This document shows, in pieces, positions 16,882-25,451 of a stretch of DNA of 64,000 bases. Origin of the DNA: Bog-473 sp035551835 (GTDB lineage Bacteria > Actinomycetota > Acidimicrobiia > Acidimicrobiales > RAAP-2); contig DASZMN010000095.1 in the NCBI GenBank assembly GCA_035551835.1, forward strand, positions 1-64,000, written 5' to 3'. Position 1 is the first letter of the stretch, and each line of letters starts with the position of its first letter. The position numbers and the translations under genes are program-made. The notes beneath the pieces are model-generated. The model was not told the origin of the DNA and made no database searches. It was given only the letters and a program-made list of their open reading frames with translations.

Positions 16882-16896
16882 TATCGACGTCGATGT
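16879..16896 (+). promoter_or_regulatory. shared 18-bp promoter element (copy A)
   Basis: TAATATCGACGTCGATGT lies 26 bp before the CaiB gene start (16922). It matches the element at 21624-21641 (opposite strand) at 17 of 18 positions. The core ATCGACGTCGAT is a perfect 12-bp palindrome. TAATAT may act as a -10 box, so a protein bound to the palindrome would sit at the transcription start. Confidence 0.6.
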
Positions 16897-16921
16897 CAGA
16901 AGCAGCACAGGGAGGGGCGCC

Positions 16922-18145
16922 GTGAGTGCGACCGCAGTGATGAAGGGCGTCCGCATCCTCGAGGTGGCGGAGCACACGTTCGTGCCGGCGGCCTCGGCGC
17001 TGCTGGCCGACTGGGGCGCCGACGTGATCAAGGTCGAGCCGACCGAGCGGGGCGACGCCATGCGCGGCCTGGCGGCGACCGGCGTCGTGTCCATCGGAGG
17101 CGACGTCCACGCGCTGCTCGAGCACTCGAACCGGGGCAAGCGCAGCGTGGCCCTCGACCTGAGCACGCCCGAGGGCCTCGACATCCTCTACAAACTGGCC
17201 GCCACGGCCGACGTGTTCCTCATCAACAAGCTGCCGCGGGTGCGCAAGAAGCTCAAGATCGAGCTCGAGGACATCCGCGCCCACAACCCGCAGATCATCT
17301 ACGTGGCCGGCACGGGCCAAGGTGAGCGGGGTCCCGACGCGGACAAGGGCTCGTACGACTCCCTGGCCTTCTGGTACCGGCCTGGCGTCGCGCTCGGCGT
17401 GAAGCCGGGCGACTCCGACCGCATCCCCAATCCCCCCGGGCCCGGCTTCGGCGACTCCATCGGCGCCATGACGATCGCCGGCGGGATCATGGGCGCGCTG
17501 TTCCACCGCGAGCGCACGGGCGAGGCGACGACGGTCGACGTGTCGCTGCTCGGCACCGGGATGTGGGCCATGGGCCAGGCCTTCGCCCTGTCGCTGGTGA
17601 CGAACGTGCCGTGGGGTGGCCCGCCGGCGGGCGCGCCGCGCCTCAACCCGCTGGTGCGCAACTACCTGACCAAGGACGAGCGCTCGTTGTCGTTTTGCTG
17701 CCTGCAGGCCAGCCGCTACTGGGCCGAACTGTGCGCCGCGGTGGGCCGTCCGGAGTTGGCGACCGATCCGCGCTTCGCCGACCATGCCGCGCTCCTCGAG
17801 CACAGCCTCGAGGCGCAGGATGCGATGGAGACCGCGTTCGCCGAGCACACCGTGGCCGAGTGGCGCGAGCGCCTGGCCGACTTCACCGGCCAGTGGTGCG
17901 TCGTGCAGGACACCCTGGAGTGTGCGGTCGACCCGCAGAGCATCGCCAACGGCTACATGCAGGACGTCCAGACCGCGTCGGGGACACCGTTCCAGATGGT
18001 CGCCGCGCCGGTGCAGTTCGGCGGCGCAGCGGCTCCCGCGGGCCGCGCGCCGGAATTCAACGAGCACGGCGACGCCATCCTCGAGGAGATCGGGGTCGAC
18101 TGGGATACCATCGTGGACCTCAAGGTCCGCTCCGTCGTCGGGTAA
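16922..18145 (+). CDS. CaiB/BaiF family CoA-transferase
   Basis: A 407-residue class III CoA-transferase. The N-terminal Rossmann part has A-S-A-L-L-A-D-W-G-A-D-V-I-K-V-E, and the catalytic Asp is kept at about residue 178 in G-F-G-D-S-I-G. The GTG start has a GGGAGGGG ribosome site. It would move CoA between carboxylic acids, activating a substrate without ATP. It is the first gene of a four-gene operon (CaiB, SDR, hot-dog protein, PPOX) under the shared 18-bp element. Confidence 0.92.
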   Translation: MSATAVMKGVRILEVAEHTFVPAASALLADWGADVIKVEPTERGDAMRGLAATGVVSIGGDVHALLEHSNRGKRSVALDLSTPEGLDILYKLAATADVFLINKLPRVRKKLKIELEDIRAHNPQIIYVAGTGQGERGPDADKGSYDSLAFWYRPGVALGVKPGDSDRIPNPPGPGFGDSIGAMTIAGGIMGALFHRERTGEATTVDVSLLGTGMWAMGQAFALSLVTNVPWGGPPAGAPRLNPLVRNYLTKDERSLSFCCLQASRYWAELCAAVGRPELATDPRFADHAALLEHSLEAQDAMETAFAEHTVAEWRERLADFTGQWCVVQDTLECAVDPQSIANGYMQDVQTASGTPFQMVAAPVQFGGAAAPAGRAPEFNEHGDAILEEIGVDWDTIVDLKVRSVVG

Positions 18146-18178
18146 GGACGCGCCCGCGCGTCAGCAAGGAGAAAGCAC

Positions 18179-19006
18179 ATGTCACTGTTCGATGCATTCC
18201 GTTACGACGGCAAGCGGGTCCTCGTGGTCGGTGGCGCCACCGGCATGGGCGCTGCCGCGGCCGAGCTGGCCCTCGACGCCGGCGCCGAGGTCGTGGTGAT
18301 GGACTTCGCCGAGGTGAAGCTGCCCGGGGCCAAGGCCATCCACGTGAACCTCGGGGACAAGGCGTCCATCGATGCCGCGGTGGACGAGTGCGGTGGCCCG
18401 GTGCACGCGCTGATGTCGTGCGCGGGGGTGGCCGACGGGACGCCCAACATCGAGAAGATCAATTTCGCCGGGCACCGCCACCTGATTGAGCGGATGCTCG
18501 CCGGCGGGATGCTGCCGCGGGGCTCGGCCATCGGCTTCATCTCGTCGGCCGCCGGGCTCGGCTGGGAGGCCAGTTGGGACCAGGTGAAGGAATACCTGGA
18601 CACACCGGACTTCGACTCGGCCTCGGCCTGGGCCATCGAGCACGGGTGGGCCGACTACTTCCACTCCAAGCAGGCCGTCTGCGGCTACGTGGCGCGCCAG
18701 GCCTTCTCCCTGCTCAAGCAGGGCATCCGGATCAACGCCATCTGCCCCGGCCCGACCGACACGCCGCTGGCCCAGGCCAACGCGGAGATGTGGCTCGGCT
18801 TCGGTGCCGACTTCCGCGAGGAGGCGGGCATCGAGGCGTCCAGCCCCCTCGAGCAGGCCTACCCGCTGGTGTTCCTCTGCAGCGACGCCGCCGCGGCCAT
18901 CTCGGGCCAGACCTTGATCAGCGACGTCGGCTACATCGCTTCGGGCGTGACCGAGTCCTTCCCGCCGGCGTCGGCGGCGGCGGGCTTCCTGCTCGGAAGG
19001 ATGTAA
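18179..19006 (+). CDS. short-chain dehydrogenase, 3-alpha-hydroxysteroid-dehydrogenase-like
   Basis: A 275-residue SDR with cofactor loop G-G-A-T-G-M-G and the catalytic pair in D-Y-F-H-S-K. A long segment between the S-S-A-A-G strand and the catalytic Tyr (about residues 125-160) is typical of the 3-alpha-HSD/carbonyl-reductase type. AAGGAG precedes ATG 18179. It is second in the operon after CaiB. It probably oxidises a hydroxyl group of a cyclic substrate or CoA ester; the substrate is unknown. Confidence 0.9.
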   Translation: MSLFDAFRYDGKRVLVVGGATGMGAAAAELALDAGAEVVVMDFAEVKLPGAKAIHVNLGDKASIDAAVDECGGPVHALMSCAGVADGTPNIEKINFAGHRHLIERMLAGGMLPRGSAIGFISSAAGLGWEASWDQVKEYLDTPDFDSASAWAIEHGWADYFHSKQAVCGYVARQAFSLLKQGIRINAICPGPTDTPLAQANAEMWLGFGADFREEAGIEASSPLEQAYPLVFLCSDAAAAISGQTLISDVGYIASGVTESFPPASAAAGFLLGRM

Positions 19007-19040
19007 GGACCGGCGTTCGGCGCCGGACCCGAGGAGAGGC

Positions 19041-19835
19041 ATGACGACGGTTGAAGGCGAGGAGGCGGCGGCTTCGGCGGGGCACCACGTCCTTCAGGAA
19101 TTGGGCTGGGAGGTCGCGCCCGGAGAGGACGCGGCGGCGGGCATGACCGGCTCCGCCGTCGTCCTGCCCGAGATGCACGCGCCGGGCACCACCCACCTGC
19201 GCACGTCCATCCTGGCCGCGTGGGCCGACGTGCTGGCCGGCTACCTCGCCGTCGAAACGGTGGGCCCACGGGTCCCCGTCACGCTCGAGCTCGACGTGCA
19301 CCTCTACCGGCCGGCGCCCGGCGCCGGTGTCGTCCGCGGCACCGGCCGGGTGATCAAGTCGGGCCGCTCGGTCTTCGTGGCCGGCGTCGACTTCTTCGAC
19401 GACGAGGACGAGCAATTCGGTTTCGCGGCGGCGTCGTTCATGGCGGCACCGGACAAGCGGCTGACCATCCCGTCGTTGGCGGGCCGCTCGCCACTCGGGT
19501 CGGGCGCGCGGTTGTCCGTCCCGTTCGCCGAGCGCGCCGGCTGCGTGCGCCGCGGACCCGGCGTGGCGGCGCTCGCGTACTCCGACGAGGTGTTGAACGC
19601 GTCGAACACGATCAACGGCGGCCTCATCGCGCTGACGGTGGAGGAGGCGGTGTTGTCGCTGTCACCCGGCGCCAGCCTGGCGTCACTCGACCTGCGCTAC
19701 CTCCAGCCGGCGCGCGTGGGACCGGCGGTCGCGTCGGCGGAGGTGCGGCACGGCCTCGGACGGGTCGAGGTGCGCGACGAGGGGAACGAGAACCGGCTCT
19801 GCGTCGCCGCGACGACCCGCAACTTCGACGTCTAG
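19041..19835 (+). CDS. double hot-dog thioesterase-like protein
   Basis: A 264-residue protein with two hot-dog-like halves: M-H-A-P-G-T-T-H-L-R-T-S with the V-T-L-E-L-D-V-H-L-Y strand in the first, and A-S-N-T-I-N-G-G-L-I-A-L-T-V-E-E-A in the second. The latter resembles the helix of PaaI-like thioesterases. GAGGAG precedes ATG 19041. By family it would hydrolyse or hydrate a CoA thioester. It is the third gene of the CaiB operon. Confidence 0.8.
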   Translation: MTTVEGEEAAASAGHHVLQELGWEVAPGEDAAAGMTGSAVVLPEMHAPGTTHLRTSILAAWADVLAGYLAVETVGPRVPVTLELDVHLYRPAPGAGVVRGTGRVIKSGRSVFVAGVDFFDDEDEQFGFAAASFMAAPDKRLTIPSLAGRSPLGSGARLSVPFAERAGCVRRGPGVAALAYSDEVLNASNTINGGLIALTVEEAVLSLSPGASLASLDLRYLQPARVGPAVASAEVRHGLGRVEVRDEGNENRLCVAATTRNFDV

Positions 19836-19857
19836 CCGGAGAAGGAATCGGGGCCGG

Positions 19858-20328
19858 ATGCAGGAGCGGATGCGGGAGCAGCGCAGGGGCGGCAAGCTCG
19901 CCATGAGCGCGGAGGAGCGGGACGCCTTCTTGTCGTCCGAGCGCACCTGCCGGGTGGCGAGCATCGGAGCCGACGGCTCACCCCACGTCACGCCGCTGTG
20001 GTTCGCGTGGGACGGAGCGGCGTTGTGGTTGACGTCGATCGTGCGGAGCCAGCGTTGGACCGATCTGCAGCGGGACAACCGGGTCAGCGTGATCGTGGAC
20101 GCGGGCGGGCCGTTCACCGAGCTGCGCGGCGTGGAGCTGCGCGGCCGGGCCGAGGCGGTCGGCGAGGTCCCCCGGACCGGAGAGCCGGTGCCCGAGCTCG
20201 ACGCGCCCGAACGACTCTTCGCCGACAAGTACGCCGGCGGGCGCGTCCATCATGACGGGCGGCACGCCTGGCTGCGCGTGGCACCGGCCAAGATGGTGAG
20301 CTGGGACTTCCGAAAGATGGGCGGCTGA
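19858..20328 (+). CDS. PPOX-class (pyridoxamine-phosphate-oxidase-like) flavin/F420 protein
   Basis: A 156-residue split-barrel protein. R-V-A-S-I-G-A-D-G-S-P-H-V-T-P-L-W-F is the hallmark first strand pair of the PPOX family, and the C-terminus ends in the usual K-M-V-S-W-D-F. Actinobacterial members bind FMN, F420 or heme. ATG 19858 follows GGAGAAGGA; an internal ATG at M-S-A-E-E-R is a possible shorter start. It is the last gene of the CaiB operon. A redox role on an enone-like intermediate fits the context but is not proven. Confidence 0.82.
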   Translation: MQERMREQRRGGKLAMSAEERDAFLSSERTCRVASIGADGSPHVTPLWFAWDGAALWLTSIVRSQRWTDLQRDNRVSVIVDAGGPFTELRGVELRGRAEAVGEVPRTGEPVPELDAPERLFADKYAGGRVHHDGRHAWLRVAPAKMVSWDFRKMGG

Positions 20329-20358
20329 GCCCCGCGGTCGGGACGGAAACCCCGAGGC

Positions 20359-21561
20359 TCAGGCGGCGAAGGGCAGCTTCATGGCGGTGGCGAGGTTGCC
20401 ACCCATCACCTTGGCCACGTCCTCGTGCGACAGGCCGGCGAGCTCGTCGACGTAGGAAAGCGGCTCGGACATGCCCTCGATGTGGGGATAGTCGGAGCCG
20501 AACACCACCTGGTCCACGCCGATCAGGTCGATGAGCCCGCGGGGGTCCTCCTCGTGGAAGGGATGGACCCAGATATTGCGCTTGAGCACCATGAACGGGT
20601 CCTCGTCCCACAGTCCCGGCTCGCGCTCGTAGGAGCTCTGCAGGGCGTTGACCATCGGTCGCACCCAGCCGGAGCCGTTCTCGACCGGCAGAATCCGAAG
20701 CTGCGGGAACCGCGACAGCAGGCCGTGGCCGATCAGCGACGCGACCGTGTCGAAGATGCCGCGGCTCTGGGTGTGCGCAATGTCCATGAACGCCGTCTTC
20801 CCCGAGAAGGGCAGGAGCTCGCCGTCGGACTGGCCCTCCCACTGGTTGTAGTAGCGGGTCATCCCGTCGTCCGACGCATGCATGCCCACCGTGACGTCGG
20901 CCTCTGTGACCTTCTCCCAGAACGGGTCGAACTCGGGCAGCGCGAACGAGCGCCGGCCCCGGAAGCCCGGCACCGGCGCGGGGCGGATGAGAACGATCTT
21001 GGCGCCCCGCTCCATCACCCACTCGAGCTCCTTGATGGCCTCGCTGACGATGGGCAGCGTGATGACGGGCGCCGCGAAGATGCGCCCCTCGTAGTCGAAC
21101 GTCCAGTGCTCGTGCATCCACTGGTTGAGCGCATGGATGGCGACGTGGGTGGCCTTGGGGTCGTCGGCGAGGCGCTCCTCGAGGAGGCTCGCCAGCGTCG
21201 GCCACATGAGCGCGCGGTCCAGGCCCAGCTCGTCCATCAACTTGAGCCGAGGCTCAGGGGCGAAGAAGGCCTCCGGCGAGCGAATCGGCTTGCCGATGAT
21301 CTCGCGGCGCGAGAGGCCCTCGGGGTTTCCGTTCTTGAAGAACTCCTCCTGGGCGCCGGGCCGTCCCACGACTTCGAACGTCGGGTTCGGGATGTAGTCC
21401 GAGATCAGGTTGCGCACGGCGATCTTGGTGCGCCCGTTCACCTGGACGTATTTGACCAAGCCCTCGTACTGCGCCGGCAGGAACTTGGTGAAGGCGTCCG
21501 TGGTCTCGTACATGTGGTTGTCCGCGTCGAAGACGGGAAAGTCGACAACGGTCTTGGGCAT
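20359..21561 (-). CDS. amidohydrolase-2 family metal-dependent hydrolase
   Basis: A 400-residue amidohydrolase-2 protein beginning F-P-V-F-D-A-D-N-H-M-Y-E, the family's D-x-D-x-H metal motif. V-G-M-H-A-S-D-D and the late F-G-S-D-Y-P-H-I-E-G supply further metal and active-site residues. GGAGGTGG precedes ATG 21561. It converges with the CaiB operon (30-bp gap) and shares that operon's 18-bp promoter element. Members act as decarboxylases or C-C hydrolases on ring or ring-opened substrates; the reaction here is open. Confidence 0.9.
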   Translation of the reverse strand: MPKTVVDFPVFDADNHMYETTDAFTKFLPAQYEGLVKYVQVNGRTKIAVRNLISDYIPNPTFEVVGRPGAQEEFFKNGNPEGLSRREIIGKPIRSPEAFFAPEPRLKLMDELGLDRALMWPTLASLLEERLADDPKATHVAIHALNQWMHEHWTFDYEGRIFAAPVITLPIVSEAIKELEWVMERGAKIVLIRPAPVPGFRGRRSFALPEFDPFWEKVTEADVTVGMHASDDGMTRYYNQWEGQSDGELLPFSGKTAFMDIAHTQSRGIFDTVASLIGHGLLSRFPQLRILPVENGSGWVRPMVNALQSSYEREPGLWDEDPFMVLKRNIWVHPFHEEDPRGLIDLIGVDQVVFGSDYPHIEGMSEPLSYVDELAGLSHEDVAKVMGGNLATAMKLPFAA

Positions 21562-21623
21562 GGCCACCTCCGCGCATCTCGCATCACGTTCGACGCAGCC
21601 GATATGCTGCGCCGGGCTTTTCA

Positions 21624-21666
21624 ACATCGACGTCAATATTATACCCTGGTACGGTTCGGCGGCCAA
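21624..21666 (-). promoter_or_regulatory. candidate promoter with shared 18-bp element (copy B)
   Basis: On the minus strand TTGGCC (21661-21666) and TATAAT (21638-21643) with a 17-bp spacer form a near-consensus promoter for the amidohydrolase gene. TAATATTGACGTCGATGT (21624-21641) overlaps the -10 box and start point and differs from copy A at 16879-16896 by one base. Further into the leader, CGCAGC-N6-GCTGCG (21594-21611) forms a small inverted repeat. Confidence 0.65.
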
Positions 21667-21713
21667 ATCGCATCGGCCGCTCGGCGACGCCCGACGGGGA
21701 GGAGGTGGTGACC

Positions 21714-22433
21714 ATGGCGACCTATGTGCTCGTCCACGGCGGTGGGCACGGGGGCTGGTGCTACCAGCGGGTGGCTCCCATCCTGCGCGCCCAGGGACAC
21801 GACGTCTACACCCCGACGCTCTCCGGGCTCGGCGAACGCGCCCACCTCTTGGACGACCGGGTGGACCTGGGCCGCCACGTCGTCGACGTCGCCGCGGTGC
21901 TCCGCTTCGAGGACCTGCACGAGGTCATCCTGGTCGGTCACAGCTACGGCGGCATGGTGATCACGGGCGCGGCCGACCGCGAGGCGCACCGGGTGGGCCG
22001 TCTCGTGTACCTCGACGCGGCGACTCCTCGGCACGGCCAGTCGCTCGTCGACGTGGCGGGGCCGGTCATCAACGCGGTGCGTCCGATGGGGGAGGTCATC
22101 GACGGCATCGAGCTGGTGCTGCTGCCGGGCCCCGAAGCGGGGATGCTCTACGGGGTCACGGACCCGGCCGACCTGGCCTGGATGGCGGACCGGCTGACGC
22201 CCCACCCGTGGCGGTGCTTCGAGCAGCCGCTCATGCTCGAAAACGAGGAAGCGCTATGGGCCATCCCGCAGTTCCACATCGTCTGCACGTCGACGCTGGC
22301 CACGCGCGACGCCGACCTGATGGCGCAGGCGCGAGCAGAAGGGCGGCTGTGGGACGTCGACACCGGCCACGATCTCATGATCACGGAACCGGAACGCACG
22401 GCCGACGCATTGCTGCAGGTAGCGACGGCCTGA
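21714..22433 (+). CDS. alpha/beta hydrolase (small cytoplasmic esterase type)
   Basis: A 239-residue alpha/beta hydrolase. V-L-V-H-G-G-G-H-G-G-W supplies the oxyanion hole, V-G-H-S-Y-G-G the nucleophile elbow, and D-T-G-H-D the C-terminal His. This is the size and layout of the salicylate-esterase/MEKC-like group. GGGGAGGAGG precedes ATG 21714; the two in-frame GTG codons just upstream are less well spaced. It is divergent from the amidohydrolase gene and 78 bp upstream of the binding-protein gene. Confidence 0.9.
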   Translation: MATYVLVHGGGHGGWCYQRVAPILRAQGHDVYTPTLSGLGERAHLLDDRVDLGRHVVDVAAVLRFEDLHEVILVGHSYGGMVITGAADREAHRVGRLVYLDAATPRHGQSLVDVAGPVINAVRPMGEVIDGIELVLLPGPEAGMLYGVTDPADLAWMADRLTPHPWRCFEQPLMLENEEALWAIPQFHIVCTSTLATRDADLMAQARAEGRLWDVDTGHDLMITEPERTADALLQVATA

Positions 22434-22511
22434 CGCACGCGGACGGACCGCGTCGTGTATGCCATGGGCCGTCGGGAAGCAGTTCCGACAACACCTAGGG
22501 GGTGGACTCGA

Positions 22512-23798
22512 ATGACAGCTCGGGGACGCAAGCGTCTTTCATACAGTCGCGCGGGCCAACGAATGGCGCGGCTCGGACTGGCCACGCTGATGGCCAGCGG
22601 CGTGATGGTCGGCGTCGGTGGCGCGCTCGCCGGGACCGCGGGTGCCGCGACGTCCGGTGCACCCTTCACGATTGCGATGGTCACGTCGCTCACGGGCCCT
22701 GGGTCATCGGAGTTCAGCCAGGCCGCCGTCGGCTTCAACGCGCGCATCGCGCTGCAGAACGCCCAGGGCGGCGTCAACGGGCACAAGCTCGTCGGGATAG
22801 TCCTCGACGATCAGACCAGTCCGACGGCGATCGCCACGGCGGTGCAGGACGCCCTGTCCAAGGGCGCGTTCGGCATCGTCTCCACGAGCCCGCTCTTCTT
22901 CTTGGCCGCCCAGTACCCCGAGCAGAAGGGCGTGCCGGTCACGGGCGGGTTCTTCGACGGGCCCGAGTGGGGCACGCAGCCGTACACGAACATGTTCGCG
23001 GCCGACGCCGGCAGCGTGGATCCCAAGTACCCGGTGAACACCGGCATTGGGACGTTCATCAAGCAGCATGGCGGGACCGTGCTCTGCTCGTACGGCTACG
23101 GCATCTCACCTTCGTCTTCGAGGTCGGCGGTCGGCACGGCCGACTCCTTCGAGCGCGCCGGCGGGAAGGTCGGACAGCTGGACACCTCGATCCCGTTCGG
23201 TTCGGTGGCGATGACCACGCCCGCGCTGGTCGCCAAACAGAAGGGGTGCAACGCGTTCTACGCCGGGCTCGACGACAACTCGAACTTCGCCCTGGCCACT
23301 GCGCTCAAGCAGGCCGGGGTGAAGCCCAAGGTGATGGTCTTCCCGACCGGCTTCGAGCCCAGCCTGGTGAAGTCGACCTCCTGGGGCCCGGTGCAGGGGG
23401 GCTATTTCGACACGACGTTCCGTCCGTTCCAGATCCCCGATGCCGGGACCATGCAGATGCAGTCGGCCCTCGAGAAGTACGAGCACTTCACGAGCAGCCA
23501 ATTCCCGAACTTCAGCCAGTACGAGTCCTGGCTCGGCGCCGACCTCATGATCAAGGGCATGGAGCTGGCCGGCAAGAACCCCACCCAGGCCGGGGTCATC
23601 CATGCGCTCCGCAACCTCAAGAGCTACAACGGGAACGGGCTGCTGCCCGAGTCGATCAACTACTCCACGATCTTCGGCCACGACCTGAGCCCGATCTGCG
23701 GCTGGTACATGATCGCGGAGAAGAACGGCTTCGTACCGTCGTCGACCACGCCCAGCTGCGGCAAGGACATTCCGGGAACGACGACCGTCCAGTCCTGA
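22512..23798 (+). CDS. exported substrate-binding protein (branched-chain amino-acid / Peripla_BP_6 type), orphan
   Basis: A 428-residue protein with a long basic N-region, a hydrophobic core and an A-G-A-A-T cleavage region at about residue 45, giving a Sec-type signal peptide without a lipobox Cys. The mature part starts like type I periplasmic-binding proteins (I-A-M-V-T-S-L-T-G-P-G), followed by G-F-N-A-R-I-A-L-Q-N-A-Q-G-G-V-N-G-H. Such proteins feed LIV-type ABC importers, but no permease or ATPase gene lies nearby. It may bind the pathway's substrate and deliver it to an importer encoded elsewhere, or act as a sensor. Confidence 0.9.
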   Translation: MTARGRKRLSYSRAGQRMARLGLATLMASGVMVGVGGALAGTAGAATSGAPFTIAMVTSLTGPGSSEFSQAAVGFNARIALQNAQGGVNGHKLVGIVLDDQTSPTAIATAVQDALSKGAFGIVSTSPLFFLAAQYPEQKGVPVTGGFFDGPEWGTQPYTNMFAADAGSVDPKYPVNTGIGTFIKQHGGTVLCSYGYGISPSSSRSAVGTADSFERAGGKVGQLDTSIPFGSVAMTTPALVAKQKGCNAFYAGLDDNSNFALATALKQAGVKPKVMVFPTGFEPSLVKSTSWGPVQGGYFDTTFRPFQIPDAGTMQMQSALEKYEHFTSSQFPNFSQYESWLGADLMIKGMELAGKNPTQAGVIHALRNLKSYNGNGLLPESINYSTIFGHDLSPICGWYMIAEKNGFVPSSTTPSCGKDIPGTTTVQS

Positions 23799-23804
23799 GC
23801 TGAT

Positions 23805-23840
23805 CCGACCCTTGGCGGGTCCCGGCCCGTCGAGGGTCGG
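23805..23840. terminator. hairpin between convergent genes
   Basis: CCGACCCT and AGGGTCGG (8-bp perfect arms, with an inner CGGG/CCCG pairing) lie between the binding-protein stop (23798) and the ferredoxin stop (23853). The placement fits a two-way terminator without a T-run. Confidence 0.5.
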
Positions 23841-23852
23841 GGCCGCGTTGTC

Positions 23853-24044
23853 TCAGTCCTCGATGGAGATGGCGTTCTTGGGGCAAGACCGCACCGCCTC
23901 CATGAGCTTGGCGCGCAGCTCCTCGGGCGGGTTCTCGTTCAGGACGTAGAGAAAGTCGTCGGCGCGCACCTCGAACACCTCGGGGAGGATGCCCATGCAA
24001 AGGGCGTTGCTCTCGCACTGGTCGAAATCGACGACGACTCGCAT
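23853..24044 (-). CDS. [3Fe-4S]-type ferredoxin, probable P450 electron donor
   Basis: A 63-residue ferredoxin. Cluster ligands are Cys10 and Cys16 (C-x5-C) and Cys54 in S-C-P-K-N-A-I, the pattern of single-cluster 3Fe-4S ferredoxins that feed actinobacterial P450s. The ATG shares one base with the TetR stop (TGATG), so it is translationally coupled. It ends the P450/SDR/TetR operon, making the P450 at 25448-26731 its most likely partner. It could also serve the two P450s elsewhere in the window, which have none nearby. Confidence 0.93.
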   Translation of the reverse strand: MRVVVDFDQCESNALCMGILPEVFEVRADDFLYVLNENPPEELRAKLMEAVRSCPKNAISIED

Positions 24045-24694
24045 CAACGCGGCCTTTCCACTGGATTGATCGGGAGCACCGATGCTACGTCCGCCGCGTC
24101 GTGACGGCGGTCCCCTTCGACCCGACGAATGAGATCTTCGACGAAGTCCACCGTCTCGAGGTGCCCGGTGGACATCCCGAGCATGGCGGTCTCGATGACG
24201 AGGAAGGTCGAGATGCTGGTCATCAACACCGCGCACACCACGGGCGGATAGGCCGTCTGGTCGATGTCGTAGCGCGCCAGCACGGCACGGAACCCTTCGA
24301 GCAGCCCGGCGCGGTACCGCTCGGCGGAAGCCAAGAGCTCGGCCTGAATGGCCTTGCGGTGGTTCGCCAACGCCGTGAACTCCATGGTCAGCGCGGTCCC
24401 CCGCGGGTCGCGGCTGAGGTCCCACAGCGACCACAAGGGCTGCGCTGACTCGAGGGCGCGGGCTTGCCGCTCGAGGCCCTGATCGGCCCGGCGCCGGAAC
24501 AACGCCAGGAAGAGGTCGTCCATGGTGCGGAAGTAGTAGTGCACCAACTGGGGCTTCAGCCCGGCGCGCGCCGCCAGGCGCCGCGAGGTGACCGCGGCGT
24601 AGCCCTCCTCGAGCATGAGCCTCTCGGCGGCGTCGAGGAGGACGCCCCGCGACTTCGAGGTCTCCGCGCCGATTCGGCGTGCCGTCGTGTTCAC
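24044..24694 (-). CDS. TetR-family transcriptional regulator
   Basis: 216 residues with an N-terminal helix-turn-helix (T-S-R-R-L-A-A-R-A-G-L-K-P-Q-L-V-H-Y-Y-F) and a helical ligand domain. The GTG start is 10 bp after the SDR stop, and the stop overlaps the ferredoxin start. It therefore lies inside the P450 operon it probably controls, giving feedback on its own level. The likely operator is the CTGAGC-N4-GCTTAG repeat upstream of the P450 gene (26786-26801). Confidence 0.9.
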   Translation of the reverse strand: MNTTARRIGAETSKSRGVLLDAAERLMLEEGYAAVTSRRLAARAGLKPQLVHYYFRTMDDLFLALFRRRADQGLERQARALESAQPLWSLWDLSRDPRGTALTMEFTALANHRKAIQAELLASAERYRAGLLEGFRAVLARYDIDQTAYPPVVCAVLMTSISTFLVIETAMLGMSTGHLETVDFVEDLIRRVEGDRRHDAADVASVLPINPVERPR

Positions 24695-24704
24695 AAGTTG
24701 TCCT

Positions 24705-25451
24705 TCAGATGTACATGCCTCCGTTGACCCCGATGATCTGCCCGGTCACGTAGCCCCCCTCGTCGGAGCACAGATACGAGCAGGCGCTCGCAATGTCCTC
24801 GGGAGTGCCGGGCCGCCCCAGCGGGATCATCTTGCTCATGATCTCGACGCTCGGGACATGGCCCTCCGCCTCGCCCTTGCGCGCCATCGGCGTGTCCACG
24901 ATGGTCGGGGGAATCGTGTTCGCCGTGATGCCGTGGTGCGCCAGCTCGCGGGCGCACGCCTTCGTGAGCCCGATGACGCCGCCCTTCGAGGCGACGTAGT
25001 GGGCCATGTTCGGCGCACCGGACTGGGCGCTGGACGAGGAGATGGTGACGATGCGCCCCCAACCCGCCGCGATCATGTCGGGCAGGGCCAGCTGCAGGCA
25101 GGTGAAGGTCCCGGTCAGGTTCACGGCCAGAACCCGATCCCACTTCTCCGCCGAAATATCGGAGATCGGATCGAACGCCTCGACGCCCGCGCTGGTCACC
25201 ACGATGGTCACCGGTCCGAGCTCCTGGCGAACGGATCCGTAGACGCGGTCCAGCGCGTCGCGGTCGGCCACGTCGGCCTGGTGGGCGACCGCGGTGTGGC
25301 CGTGGCCGGTGAGATCGGCGGTGACCCGATCGAGGCGGTCGCCGTCGAAGTCGAGGAGGGCCACCGCGTGCCCGTCGGCGGCGAGCCGGCGGGCGACGCC
25401 TTCGCCGATGCCCGACGCGGCACCGGAGACCACCGCCACCCGCGGGCTCAC
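24705..25451 (-). CDS. short-chain dehydrogenase/reductase
   Basis: A 248-residue classical SDR: cofactor loop G-A-A-S-G-I-G, N-A-G-like strand S-A-G-V, catalytic Ser in T-I-S-S-S-S-A-Q, and the Y-x3-K pair in H-Y-V-A-S-K-G-G. The GTG start overlaps the P450 stop by 4 bp. It is strikingly similar to the SDR at 30402-31169, including the S-S-S-S-A-Q-S-G and A-H-Y-V-A-S-K-G-G-V-I segments, so one arose by duplication. It probably oxidises the alcohol produced by the P450. Confidence 0.92.
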   Translation of the reverse strand: MSPRVAVVSGAASGIGEGVARRLAADGHAVALLDFDGDRLDRVTADLTGHGHTAVAHQADVADRDALDRVYGSVRQELGPVTIVVTSAGVEAFDPISDISAEKWDRVLAVNLTGTFTCLQLALPDMIAAGWGRIVTISSSSAQSGAPNMAHYVASKGGVIGLTKACARELAHHGITANTIPPTIVDTPMARKGEAEGHVPSVEIMSKMIPLGRPGTPEDIASACSYLCSDEGGYVTGQIIGVNGGMYI

